Notes: generated by a model not told the origin, from the sequence alone. 64,000 nucleotides of DNA from Phoebastria nigripes (GCA_035582835.1 JAYKAV010002797.1:1-64000); one strand, 5' to 3'; counted from the first letter of the stretch, positions 37,346-48,515 are shown. Program-made: numbers and translations.

Positions 37346-37778
37346 ACACAGGCAAAGCCTACAGAGACCACAATTCTCTGTCTCAATATAACTGGGTAAG
37401 TTGCCACAGAGATATGTTCATATTAGAGACAAAAAACAGCTGCAAGTGTCTCTAGAGCACTGCTGGCCATATTTATCTTGTGGGTTACACTTGGCCAACT
37501 CTGATTTAAAAATCAAAGCAGGTACATTTTTCCCCCACTCTAATACCAAATAACAGATTTACTGAATTGAGCCCTTACTGGCAACCCAGTGGATGTGAAA
37601 AGAGGGTACTCTTTTAAAAAAAAAACAGAACAGACAAATACATAAGACACAGCCCCCCAACTTCCTCAGTACATTGGGGCATACATGCTTGCAACATGAA
37701 CTCCATAAAGCTGTATTTTATACAGCTGCATTTTAAAAACCGCTGAACAGGTGATACTCCTTAGTTGGCCTCCAGGAT

Positions 37779-37850
37779 TCAGTTCAGCAGATTTGCAGTT
37801 ACACAGTCGCACAGATTTCTCTTTTCCACCTGAAGAAGCAGAGTTTCTGT
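37779..37850 (-). CDS. NICOL1-like: Gene B, terminal coding exon (NICOL1-like secreted peptide)
   Basis: Acceptor CTCTTATAG precedes ACAGAAACT. Phase 0 translation is TETLLLQVEKRNLCDC followed by VTANLLN and a TGA stop. It aligns with the gene A terminal exon (13266-13331): TETLLL, E-K-R, L-C-D-C are shared, RA is replaced by QV and G by N, and the tail after CDC is seven residues and unrelated to the five-residue tail of A. Seven of the 16 shared-region codons differ synonymously, far more than in the middle exon. It supplies the C-terminal CxC of a predicted four-cysteine mature peptide. Confidence 0.93.
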   Translation of the reverse strand, partial: TETLLLQVEKRNLCDCVTANLLN

Positions 37851-38361
37851 CTATAAGAGGGGGGAACAAAAGCAACATCAAAAAACAAGTGTCAGCGCTG
37901 TAAAACTAATTAGCTCCCAAAGAAAAGTCCGTTTTACTTTTGTTCTAAGATTTGGAATTGGTTGTATGAGATGAGTCTTGAGGTAAAAATCAAACTTATT
38001 GCTTACTGCTCTGCAAAATAATTTAGTTTTTGCATGATTAATTGGCATACCAACATGGCAATACTTCCTGTGACATGGAGAAATTCAGTCCGGTACACAT
38101 TCATGTTTTTCACATTAGTACATTCAGTATGTGTCTGGGTGTTGTTATTTTTGTTTAAAGTTATTTGTCTTTCTTATGATCTTACTTCAACTGCACAACC
38201 TGGAGCATAAGCTCTCAAGTTCATGAGAGGCTTTAAAAAACCCCAAAAACCTGTCAGAAATTTTCTTTTTACTTAAAAACAGACTCAAAAAATTAAATTT
38301 AGAGTATTACAGCCTGGACTCACAGTTGAAAGTTATAAAGAGAAAGTAAGGCATAATTTAA

Positions 38362-38575
38362 TCATAGAATCATAGAGTATCTTAAGTTGGAAGGGACCCA
38401 TAAGGATCATCAAGTCCAACTCCCTGCTCCTCGCAGGACTACCTAAAACAAAACCATACGACTAAGAGCATTGACAAGATGCTCCTTGAACTCTGACAGG
38501 CTTGGTGCCATGATCACTTCCCTGGGGAGCCTGTTCCAGTGACTGACCACCCTCTCAGTGAAGAAATTTACTTCT
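38362..38575 (-). mobile_element. CR1 LINE 3' fragment (different subfamily from the 26.5-kb copy)
   Basis: Begins AATCATAGAATCATAGAGTA, then 'AAGTTGGAAGGGACCCATAAGGATCATCAAGTCCAACTCC', with later GGGGAGCCTGTTCCAGTGAC and CCCTCTCAGTGAAGAAATTT. It is a 5'-truncated minus-strand CR1 with the '..AAGGATCATCAAGTCCAACTCC' variant, in the same orientation as gene B within intron 3. Confidence 0.9.
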
Positions 38576-38646
38576 GTTTTAACTTCTTCTTCACTGTTGT
38601 TATTGTTAATATGCTGTTGGAGCCTAAAATAGACGATAGGTGCTGA

Positions 38647-38968
38647 GCTGGCATACAGCCATCACAGTTCAAACGTGATGAGATTGCTGGCTTCTTTAAG
38701 GAAAGGGGTCCCAAACTGGTGAAAATTGAACTGGGGGGAATCAATATCAGAAGATCATTGCTGCCCCCAGGGATTTTCTGGAGCAACGAGGGTGGATTAG
38801 GAACTTCTCGGAGCTGGAGTTGGGTATGATCAGAAAGGCCTGCACCCTCTCAGCCTACCAGTGCAAGAAGGGGCTGAGGACCAGGGAGGGACAGCAGGGC
38901 TGCATAAGGGAAATTTGGGAATCCTTCCTCTCTAGCACACACATACTTTGGTTTTCCTGACTGTTTGG
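38647..38968 (+). pseudogene. Unidentified frameshifted coding-like remnant
   Basis: From 38647 one plus frame gives AGIQPSQFKRDEIAGFFKER then GPKLVKI. Around 38725-38740 the coding-like signal shifts to another frame, giving TGGNQYQKIIAAPRDFLEQR, then GWIRNFSELELGMIRKACTL and SAYQCKKGLRTREGQQG to a stop at about 38966. The abundance of charged, helix-compatible residues on both sides of one apparent indel suggests a decayed processed gene or retroelement coding piece. I do not recognise the protein. It directly abuts the 5'-truncated end of the CR1 at 38.36 kb. Confidence 0.35.
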
Positions 38969-39873
38969 AGCACTTGTGGCTTCAGTAGATGCATGATGGA
39001 GCACAGAGCTGTTTGACATCAACATCATATCTTCATCTCAGTTTGTCTATCACGAGCTGAAGCTGTGCCCGAGAATCAGTCTGATCCAAGAGAGACTTCC
39101 TCCTTATTGTCATAGGACACACTAGCGGTGGGAAGTCCATGCACCAAATTAATCCCCACTGGCGTAATCAGCTACACAAAAAAAGGGCATTATGAAGACT
39201 ACCAGCTCTAAATGCCAGTGAAATCCATCCTTAATCTGCCTGTCTTGTGATTTTCCTATGAGATGGAATTGCCATTTGATTAAAGGCCGTGTTTTAAAAG
39301 CTGTGTTATCCATTGACCCACACCAGCTAAAGGCACTTAGAACTGAGCTGGGCTGAAGCATCCTGCTTACCACCTGCCTTCTTAGTACAGGAAAAACTAT
39401 CTATTGGTCAGTTTTTTTTCCCAGATGATAAATCACTAGGCACAGCCTTGTGGTTCTATATTAAATCAGGTATCGCTTTTGATTGTTTCAGCTACCCTGC
39501 AAAACTGGAAAGATCTGATCAGACTTTCCTAATCACCTAAAAGACACTCAATCACTACCTTCTAACCATCTCCTTGACATCATTTGCAATAAGGCAGGTT
39601 GACAGCATGCCAACAGCTTTGGAGCTAAGCCCCAAGGCCGCTTACCATCTTATATATCTTTAATAACATTTTCAAGCCTTTGTTTTTACTTTCATGGGCA
39701 CATCCAACTTAATGTGCTTTGAACATTCCAAATAACCATTGACAGTTTAGAAAAGAGTAAAGAAAAAAATGAATGGCACTAAATACAGCTTTGCTGACTG
39801 TTTTGTGAGGATGATCACAAAACCATTTGCACAGAGATTTGTTGTTATCCCCTGGTGGGTTAAAGCATGGTTT

Positions 39874-39930
39874 TAAAAAAAAAAAAAAAAAAAAAAGACA
39901 ACAAAAAAACCCAAAAAACAAACAGGGCAG
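39874..39930. repeat. A-rich low-complexity run
   Basis: A run of over 20 consecutive A bases followed by further A-rich sequence. It could be a retroposon tail, but no retroposed body is recognised beside it. Confidence 0.8.
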
Positions 39931-42764
39931 GGTCCAGATTCTGAACCTACAAAAAAGCTGATAAGTTCCAGCTAAAAATGCAGTTCCTGAGCTCTTTAAA
40001 GTTGTAATGCAATGTCCACTGGTAAACTCTGAAAAATGTGTTGGAATTTTGAAAATAAGTGTCTATAGTGCAGACTTACAGTGAACTGTGTAGCCCATGG
40101 ACTGCATTTGTTTTACAAGATTTGTTTTACAGCCTGCTCCCTGCTGGCCTCTGTCTTGAGCAGATTTTAGATGCAGTAGGGAGCTGGCTGTGAACTGGCT
40201 GAATGGTTTTGATGGTAGGAGCTCCGTCCCAGCAGTACAAGAACCCTCTCCCTAGTTTATGATCAGAGGTGCACCTGCTACATACTGCACTTTGGCTGAG
40301 TTGTGAATCACAGATATCCCCAGAAAAGATTGCCCAGAGTTGGTTACTGCTGTTAAAACAAGTAATCCAACCTGCAGCCTGCTCCAAGGGGCCAGCAGCA
40401 ATGAAAGGGTGGAAAATAGTATGCAGGGGGACAAACAGATCTGGTATGTGCATGGGTAGTAGCCAGCCTCTCAGAGGTGGTCTGTGACCCTTCTCTTTCT
40501 TACCGCATGAGTAAAATGCAGCCAGCCTGTCAATCAGCAAGTGATCATCACATCAGTGTAGGTTACAAGCATATCTAGTCTTGTAAAAGGAAGGAGATAT
40601 AGCCTATGGCCCCCATAAAAGGTTATGTGACCTACGCTAGAGTCAGTTTGCTTTGTGAGACACCATGCAGATCAACACAGGGCCAAATTAAGTGTGAAAA
40701 CTCGAGTTGTGCAATAAAACTAAATGGTTTCCCCTGTACAGAACTGCAGGGTGAGATTTGCAGGAGGAATTAAATGGGAATTTCCTCCCTAAGCTTCTGG
40801 GAATCCCTCCCCCTCCAACACAGTTAGGAGCTGCTTAGTCATGATCTAAAAATCTTGCCTGCAAACAAAAGAGACTTTTTCAAGGAAATGAGTGTCTCCA
40901 GTGGGAATATTAACAAAGGGAATTGTATTTTCAGGGACAGAAACATTTGCCCCACTAAGCAGCAAAACACACTAAAATAGTCAAATGTAAAATATATATG
41001 TGGCTGAAAGCAATTGTCTTAAAACCCAGTTTGCATCAAATTAGGCCACAGCTGAATAATAAAACTAAGAATTGAAACACTGTAGAAGGCAGTTCCAAGA
41101 AATCCCCAACTATTAAATATTTCCATGTCTTTTGAAGATGTAGGCAGAATTCCTAGCTTAATGACTGGAATAGGCCTATCCTAGTCCAGAGGCACTGAAG
41201 GATCTCAATATGGATTAAATTTTTTAGATTTTAAAGTGATAAGGAAGCAATAGGTTTGTTTTGGTGAGAATATATCATGGAGCCACATTTTCAGGCTTGC
41301 TGTCAAATCTACAACTGAAAGTCAATAATAGGACATTCCCCTCAATCAAACCTTTTTTGTATCCTCATTTCCTCTCCTTGGCTATCTTTTATTTTTATCT
41401 TTTTAAAAGTATTAAAATAGAGTTGCTATCTTTGGGGCTCTTATTGCTACTCCTGCTTTGGATATCTGTATTTTATAAAGCTTCTCACTTGGTCTGCAAG
41501 CTGTAGGTGTCATAAAGGTCACTGCCATAGCCAGACAACCAGAGAAGATTTTAATAGTTGAGATATTTTTTAATCAAGATTTAGAAAGTCTGGCAAAAAG
41601 TTCAAAGGTTTCTAAAAGAACGAAAAGGTGTGCTAGAACTACTTTACAGCATGATTTGAACATGTTGTTTGGGCTGTATACAGTGCCCTCAGCAGATGTA
41701 TTCATTAACGAGATTTCTTCATGAAGGAGCCCAAAATACATTTGACCCGTAATTATTGAACAGATTTTGTTTAACTGTAAATGTGCTACATACCAATCTG
41801 GTTTTGCTGAAATGTTTGTTTGGTTTTTGTAGTATGTCACAATTCAAGGCATCTTCATTCCTGCACCTGCATTTTCACCTAAACATCATGGACCCTGCTC
41901 AGAGTTACCTCAAACCATTCTTCAAAGATGCCAGTTCGCAGGCTTTGAACTGTGAACAACCTTGACCATAGATTAGAATAGCAAAAGAGTTTGAGTGCCT
42001 TCTGTTGAAAAATCTGTGCAAGAGTGTAGATATAGCACTTCAGCTAAAGGGTACACAGGAGGTGGGGAAAAGGCTGCCCTCCTGAGACACCGTTATCTGA
42101 CAGCAGCTGGGATACAGCTAGTCACAGATTGCAGGTTGCAGTAGCAAGAGACAGATTCAACTTACCTCTCAGAAGGAAGATACCAACCTTGGCAAATTCT
42201 CCACACTGACTGCAAGCCAAACAAGTTTCATTCCCTATGCTGTTCTACTTTGTGGCATTTTTCATCATTATGGAATCAGAGCAATGTAAAAAGTATCTAC
42301 GAGATGATGTTTCCTCCCTTAGCCTCTCCCCAGGGTTAAAGCATGTGCAGGGGAGTATTTTATTTTAGTAGGTTTTTTGTTTGAGCTGGCTCTCTCCTTT
42401 TGGGTAATAAATATAAATGATGCTCTCACCTTACTCCCCCTAACATAAAAACAAATGTGTTCGTGCAGCATTTGGAATGAGAATAGCAGTGCTAATGGCT
42501 GTAACTCGGCAAGAGGAGGATAGAGGGCTGAGGACTGTCAGTTCACTCTTTCCTAAGCTTCCTAGTGTCCCTGATTCCCCAAGGCAGAAGAATTCCAGAT
42601 TATTGCATAGAGAGGTGAAATGTAACTACCCAGCCTCATCATAGAAGACAGGACAGTACAGTTGACTGATTGTCTTGTGCAAAATCCATCCACCTTATCT
42701 ACTTTTATGCCCAGCATTTTCTTCCATATTAAAAAAAAAAAAAAGAAATTGAATATTTCCTTAC

Positions 42765-42853
42765 CCGTGTGTCTAGATTATATGCTGTCTTCTTTAAATC
42801 CTGCAGAGCCCTCTGCATGAACTCAAATGCATGGCAATCAACACAGGGACGAC
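42765..42853 (-). CDS. NICOL1-like: Gene B, middle coding exon (CVDC plus helix)
   Basis: Exon of 89 bases in the same phase as its gene A counterpart. It encodes an identical 29-residue segment (RPCVDCHAFEFMQRAL, then QDLKKTAYNLDTR). Acceptor CTCTCCTAG, donor CGG followed by GTAAGG. Five bases differ from the gene A exon, all synonymous (codons for D, A, A, L, A). Together with the signal exon (44672-44795) and the terminal exon (37779-37850) it gives a 285-base reading frame, 94 residues plus stop. Confidence 0.96.
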
Positions 42854-44671
42854 CTAGGAGAGCATTTAGTAGAGCATTTAGTAGAGAATCGTGACTATAT
42901 GGCATGAAGTATTAAGTAGAAGGAATAAGCAGTGATTTTGAGTATGAGGAAGAGCTACAGAAAAGAGTCCACAGAGTAAGTACTGATGTATGTACTCTTG
43001 TTGTTGTAAATGGTCCATCATGATGGTCCACCCAGTCTCTCAATGACAAAAGAATTACTTCAACAAATTTGCATTAAAAATTTTCTTCCTCCTTTATTGC
43101 TGTTCCCCTTGTCCTTCTCTTGTCACAGTTCATAGTGTGGAAACACTAAACCCATAACTTGAGTCTTTCATTTTGCTCCACCAACCCTGAGCACATTTTC
43201 AACCTCATCTTCAGATTTTTCAGATTTTTCAGAAATTACCTGTGAAACACTGAACCTGTTCCCTGGAAAATCTTGTCTCCTAATCTCACAAACTTGAGCC
43301 CTAAAGAGAAAGCTAATGGAATAAAATTGACTACATTATCACAAAGACAGATCACTTAGCCTCTAACTTTGAATATGATACAGCTTTGTCCAAAGCTGGT
43401 GAAGCAAGCAGCAGATAAACACAATGCCCTGTCATTAGTGGGCATTGCTGATAAGCAGAACTGCTGCATTCTGGACTAATTGCAGTGTTTAAGATAGTAT
43501 TCCCATATCTAGATATCCAGACTGAAGGTCACAAGGCTTGCTTTGCCTTGATCATCATTAACACAAAGCTGTGCCCTAACAGATAGCAGTACTGAGACAG
43601 AACAAATACAGACATGATGAAATGTCTTCGAATCATCAGGCTCTACATATGCTCTTATTTGCTTCTCAGTGCCTGTGCCTCTCTGACAACTTCATAGGAA
43701 ATATTGCACAAGTGAGAAATTCTGAGCGCAGGTTTAGTTTGCCCTTTGAGGTCTGGTAAGGAGGAGAGGATGAAATCTAGAGTGATGTTGGAAAATCCTG
43801 CAGTGTCTGTCAGCCTATTTTGCAAACACTTGATATTTGACTGATTACTACATGCCTCCGATAAACTGGAGTATGAGCTTCCAGCTCATGATCTGTGTGC
43901 TAACCAGGAGACAGGAATCCTGCCTGCTGGAGAAAAGGAGTCTGCCAAATTCTTTAACTGGCTAGGGGAAAAAAAAAAAGAGAGACAAAAAATAGACACT
44001 GAACAGTATTACAGACCTCCTCTTTCATTGTTGTACCACCACCCAACGTTAGTGTTATTATATATGCACCAGACATAAGGAGAGGACAGCATTTTCCACA
44101 TCAACAACTTGATGCAAGGACCTGCCATTATGTTTATGATGTAAATTAAACTCAACACAGATCAGCAAAGGAGAATTAGGTGATTGAAGGCTGCAAGACT
44201 AAAGTGTTGACAAAGTGTGCTTTCTTTGCATCTTCATTGTGAATTTTTTTAATAAAAACTACTGACTTTAATATAGTAGACATTACCAAGAATGAAAGAT
44301 GTAATGAACAGTCAATATCAGTTGAAAAAAACAAGTCTCAAGAATGTCTCTGAAAAGCAAACAGGGTGACTCCTGGCATAGAAAGGGCTAACACGATGAA
44401 AGAGCTCTACAAAAGAAAAGGTACAGAAGAGTGGCAGATTTCAGGTACAAGCAAGACAGCAACAGGCAGGAGATAAGGGTAAGAGAGTGGAGAGCCTTGG
44501 ATGAAGGAGAAAAACAGCACTGGTATGCTATCAGGTTGTGATTTTAAAACATCACAAGCAAGACATGTCCAAAATAGTTCGAATTATTTGGACATGCTTC
44601 AGTGATATGAAGTCCTGCAACATTAAAACTACAGTACAAGCTGTATGACAGGACTGTAGGGTGGTACGTAC
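42854..44671 (-). other. Gene B intron 2
   Basis: Minus-strand intron of 1,818 bases, GTACGT donor and CTCCTAG acceptor; much shorter than the 6.7-kb counterpart in gene A. No repeat or extra exon recognised apart from the duplicated branch-point region and an A-rich run near 43970. Confidence 0.8.
42860..42886 (-). promoter_or_regulatory. Duplicated branch-point-like region before gene B middle exon
   Basis: On the minus strand TACTAAATGCTC occurs twice in tandem (12-bp units) directly before the TCCTAG acceptor. Each copy carries a TACTAA branch-point-like word; the branch A candidates lie about 12 and 24 bases from the AG, the farther one at a normal distance. Confidence 0.55.
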
Positions 44672-44814
44672 TTTCAGCTGGTATGGCTGTTCCTGCTTCT
44701 TGATCAGATCTAACAGGCTCTGCGAGAAGCAGTGCAACCACAAAAACTAAAGGAACTGTAACGACCACTCTTCTCAGAAGGCAGGGTGCCAGCATCTTGG
44801 GAATGGGTGCTTCT
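44672..44814 (-). CDS. NICOL1-like: Gene B, first coding exon (signal peptide, start codon)
   Basis: ATG at 44795-44793 in good context (A at -3) starts MLAPCLLRRVVVTVPLVF and continues VVALLLAEPVRSDQEAG to TAIPAE, then the first base of a Ser codon before donor GTACGT. Coding length is 124 bases, equal to gene A. This is a classic signal peptide: short basic N-region (RR), hydrophobic core, likely cleavage near VRS/DQEAG. The acceptor upstream (GATAAACAG before 44814) is acceptable but has a weak pyrimidine tract. Only Q-D/E-A-G and IPAES resemble gene A here, so the signal peptides have diverged while the mature start is retained. Confidence 0.92.
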
Positions 44815-46976
44815 CTGTTTATCAAGAGACATAAACAAGTCAGTGAGAAACATTACAGATACAAGGTTTTGTTACAAAGAACTTAATGTTCCTGACGGCT
44901 AGAGCATTGGCAGTCTTCCTTTGAAAGAAAAAAAAAAAATCAGAAGATCTAGAGCATGGACAGAAATTCTCTGTACTTTTCCAGCAGTGCACATAAAACC
45001 CAACTGGGAGACAATATCCCTAGACATGAAGGAGAAGATCAGAAGTCCCTAGACAGTTTTTGGTTTCATTTGCAAGCCAGGATGCCAGCAACTTTGCCTA
45101 CTCTGTGACTCCAATCTTTTTTCTAACTACACCGTCCCAGACCAGCACATGAATCTGGACAGCTGGTTCACCGTTAGACTTCAAGATCAAAACTGCAGGG
45201 ATTATACAGCTGGCTGAAACAGACCTGAACCTGGAAATGAAGTTTTTACCCACTCGCTTGCTTTACTGATGCACCATCTTTTCACAAGTATAATAACTAA
45301 AGCTATGCACCACACTGATCATAAAAACTTACTGCTTTATGAAAGTAGCTGAACAGAAAGACTTTTGTTAAACCTCCACAAATTCATAGGTAGAATTTCT
45401 AACAGTAAATGCATCAAAACTCTTTGACCTTCTGTTTCCCCTCCTAATCTGTGCTTCAGACCTTTATTTGCAGCCATCCATTCGTTCCTGAACATCACAG
45501 CCAGGCCACACCATGCCCTGAAGGTAAGTACAGTCTGGTCCAGCAACACCTCCCCTTCACACAGAGGTAAAATTTTTGATAAGTACACAGGTTTCAAATG
45601 AAGTATTTTCTTGATCCAACAGATAAACTGTTCAGATCAAGAGGGAACATGGGAAACTTGGACTGGCTCAAGCTGCAACTGTCTATTACAGATTTCAATC
45701 CAAGCCTCAAGGATCCCGGCAAACTGCTAGGGTGGTCCTTAGTTCAGCCAAGTTTACCTTCTGTTCCTGTATGTTCAAATGGAAGAAAGAAAGAATCAAA
45801 TAAGGTTAAGTTGTAGCAACACAATAAAATCCACATGAAAATTCTCTTTAGCTGAACCCAGGAAAGTAGGACAACGTTCTGTCTCTTCCTGATTTTTAAG
45901 TCGGTGCATACTAAGCAAAAGGTGTTGCATGAGAACATCAAATCTGCCATGTGCTGAATGCAAGAGTACAGCACTCCCCAAACCAGCTTGTATTTCACAT
46001 TTGGAAGGGCGATAGAGGGAGGCAGGAAAGGAAAGGTTTTTCCCCATCTTGCCACAAACACAGAATGGAACAAGCTTGCTCTTCGATATATGCAATCCAC
46101 CATTTCAGACACAGCTGATCTGAAGCTGCAAATTCTGCATGAACACTTGGCAGCACGTGCAAACCAGTAATTCATCCAGGAAAGAAGCAGCATTATACAC
46201 ATCCCCTTCCTGTGCACCTCAACCTAAACATAAGAGTAGGGGATGGTTCAGAAGCAAGAGACACACATGTACATGTAGAGTCACAGATATATTTGGGCCC
46301 ACACCAAAAAATAGATCTGGTAATGTAATTCATATAATCTCAGAACTGGGCTTCCTATCCATCCCACTACTTAGAAGTGATCTGATGTGATCCTTTTTCT
46401 TATTTCTACAATCCTTAAAATAAAGGGATTAAAATCATAACAAGCGGCTTGGGTTTTCTGTTTTAATTAATGGTGATCTGCAATCAAAGCAAGCACAATC
46501 AAAGACACCAGGCTTTGCAACAGGATGCAGCAGTGTCTCCAAGTAACAGTAAATTAGGATAATACCAGCCTCCTTTGAAAGTACGTAATGCAAAAGCCTG
46601 CTGGTCAGTAGGAGCAGAGGCTATTCTCGTAGTTGACTATGAGTGCTAGAAAGGTTCAACAAAACAAAGCAGATAGATAGGCTGTTAAACTTTTTCAGGG
46701 TACCTTACACATCACCCACCCCAGCATCAGCTCAGCTTCATATGTGAGCCCCACTGCAAAATAATTGCTCCCCAAGTGCAGCAGTCACCTCGGGCCACAT
46801 CTAACTACTGCCTCTTAGTTATTCGGTGGCAATTTGCTATTTGCGAGGAATAATCATGACAGGCTTCAAGGGTGGTCTCTCTTCGCAGCGCAACTGGGAA
46901 CAGAGACAGATCTGTGCATGGACTTCTGTGAAAGAGAAAAGTAATCCCCTCTAACAAAGGAAAAAAATATCAGTAC
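44815..46976 (-). other. Gene B intron 1 (~2.2 kb)
   Basis: Lies between the noncoding exon (donor GTACTG) and the signal-peptide exon. Mostly unique sequence; the open frames of up to 157 codons on the minus strand have no domain or splice support. Confidence 0.65.
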
Positions 46977-47065
46977 CTGATCTCTCTCTTGTCTTTGTGA
47001 CGGTCTCTTTGAAATGGCCGCTGCAAACTGCTAACAGAACAAGTGCAGCATTTCTGAGCANGTGC
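46977..47065 (-). other. NICOL1-like: Gene B noncoding 5' exon (5' UTR), upper end uncertain
   Basis: Ends GACAAGAGAGAGATCAG before donor GTACTG, matching GCGAAGAGAAAGATCAG before GTACTT in gene A. The transcription start is not visible; the upper limit is set at the shared TCTGAGCA motif. Confidence 0.65.
47053..47065 (-). promoter_or_regulatory. Shared promoter/5'UTR motif, gene B copy (TCTGAGCANGTGC)
   Basis: Counterpart of 24402-24416 in gene A, 76 bases from the first donor. One base is unresolved (N at 47061). Confidence 0.45.
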
Positions 47066-47115
47066 ACTGTCTCTTTTTAACCTTCTCTGAAAGAGGTTAT
47101 TACTATGGGGAGATT

Positions 47116-47129
47116 TCTGCCATGGCAAC
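47116..47129 (-). promoter_or_regulatory. RFX X-box-like element, gene B promoter
   Basis: Minus-strand GTTGCCATGGCAGA, one half-site perfect and the other near-perfect for the RFX X-box. It is preceded by the shared ATGGGGAGATTT and lies 139 bases from the first donor (132 in gene A). RFX binding is inferred from motif and position. Confidence 0.55.
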
Positions 47130-48515
47130 AATGCAGAGCACTGCAGCACACAGCACAGATTTAAAGAGGAACAGGCTGTGTCTCCCAGGTCTGGGGAAGG
47201 ATGTTTCTGCTTTGACATGTGAGTTCCAGCAATGACTTACCTGCTCCGCATAAGGTTTTTAAAGCTGGGCCATTTGATTCATCTCTCTTGGAAGTCTGCT
47301 GAATGGTTTTCCCAAAGCCTGCTCAGCTGGATGTGGTGCCCGATTCAAGCATCTTGCTTCCCTAGTGCCTGAAAATAACCATGACGAATTACACCTTTTA
47401 NGGGAAACCAGGGAAAACCATGGGATCGCACTCAGAAACTGCAGGACACATTGCAGGTGAGACTTTGGTGAAGGCCAGGAATTGTTCAGTGCACAATCTG
47501 CCATTTGAATGGTTCTAAGTTACAGGGGTCATAACCACCCATGCCTGCTTTCCTGGACGTTTCTGTGATCCCAGTCCCAGGGCTGCCAGGAGCAGCTGCA
47601 GGAGTGCAGGCACTTAAACTCTGAGTGGGAACTTCAGTCCGAACTCAAAGTAAACTTCACCCCCCTTTTCCAGCCTGCACCTCTGTTCCCCTTTCAATGC
47701 CCCACAAGCTATACTCCAGAACAACACTGACGGCGCTTGTGCTGAATGCAATACAATAATGGAGTGCAGATGATAAAAGTGCTTTTGTCAAAGCAAAGCT
47801 AAGTTCAGGGGTCACATCTCCCCCCCAAAACACATTTCCCATCACAAATTAGACACTAGCAGTTCTTGTTCCAGAGAGAATGAGCACAGCTGAGGGCAGG
47901 CACACCACTGAGAAGCATGCACAGAACTTCAAAGGGACTGTGCTCTGTGTTTGCTTTAGCCGGTTCAATAGGGACTCAATCTTAAATGCTTTCATGGTGA
48001 AAGTTGGGGGCACTCAGTGTCCAGGAAGGTCAGGCACACAACCTTTTTTTTTTTTTCATGAGCAGAAGCTCCTTATCAGAATTATGACTAAATTGCTGGC
48101 TAACATTTTTCTTTGCAACATGCTCTATAACCAGTCTCTCCTGTACAGCCCTAGGGGAATGGTTTGCTCCCATTAATTCAACTTTTTAAGTAAGATGCTA
48201 AAATTTCAGGTTGTTCAGTGTGTAACTATGATGATATATAAGTTACAGCATCCACGAGCAGAGTCAAGAGGGGATTTATTATAGTACTGCCATCCTTATA
48301 CATCACAAAAACAGAAAGAAGGGGAAAATAATTTTTAGAGACTGTTCTTTTGGGCAAACAATATTTAGCATTGTTCTTGCAGAGATAACCATACAGGATT
48401 TGGTCTGATTAAGTATCTGCCTATACACAAATTACAAATGCAGAACTTTATTCATTATCATTCTCAGACATCTAATCTCACACCTTGGCCTCTCTTCCTG
48501 ATAAATAACATAGAT

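Larger units (their letters stand above)
37851..42764 (-). other. Gene B intron 3
   Basis: Minus-strand intron of 4,914 bases, donor GTAAGG and acceptor TTATAG. It contains a CR1 3' fragment at ~38.4 kb, a frameshifted coding-like remnant at ~38.65-38.97 kb, and A-rich runs near 39.88 and 42.73 kb. Confidence 0.8.

Noticed and set aside
45744..46217. 157-codon minus-strand frame in gene B intron 1 as an alternative exon
   Set aside because: No domain and no splice logic; gene B is complete without it.
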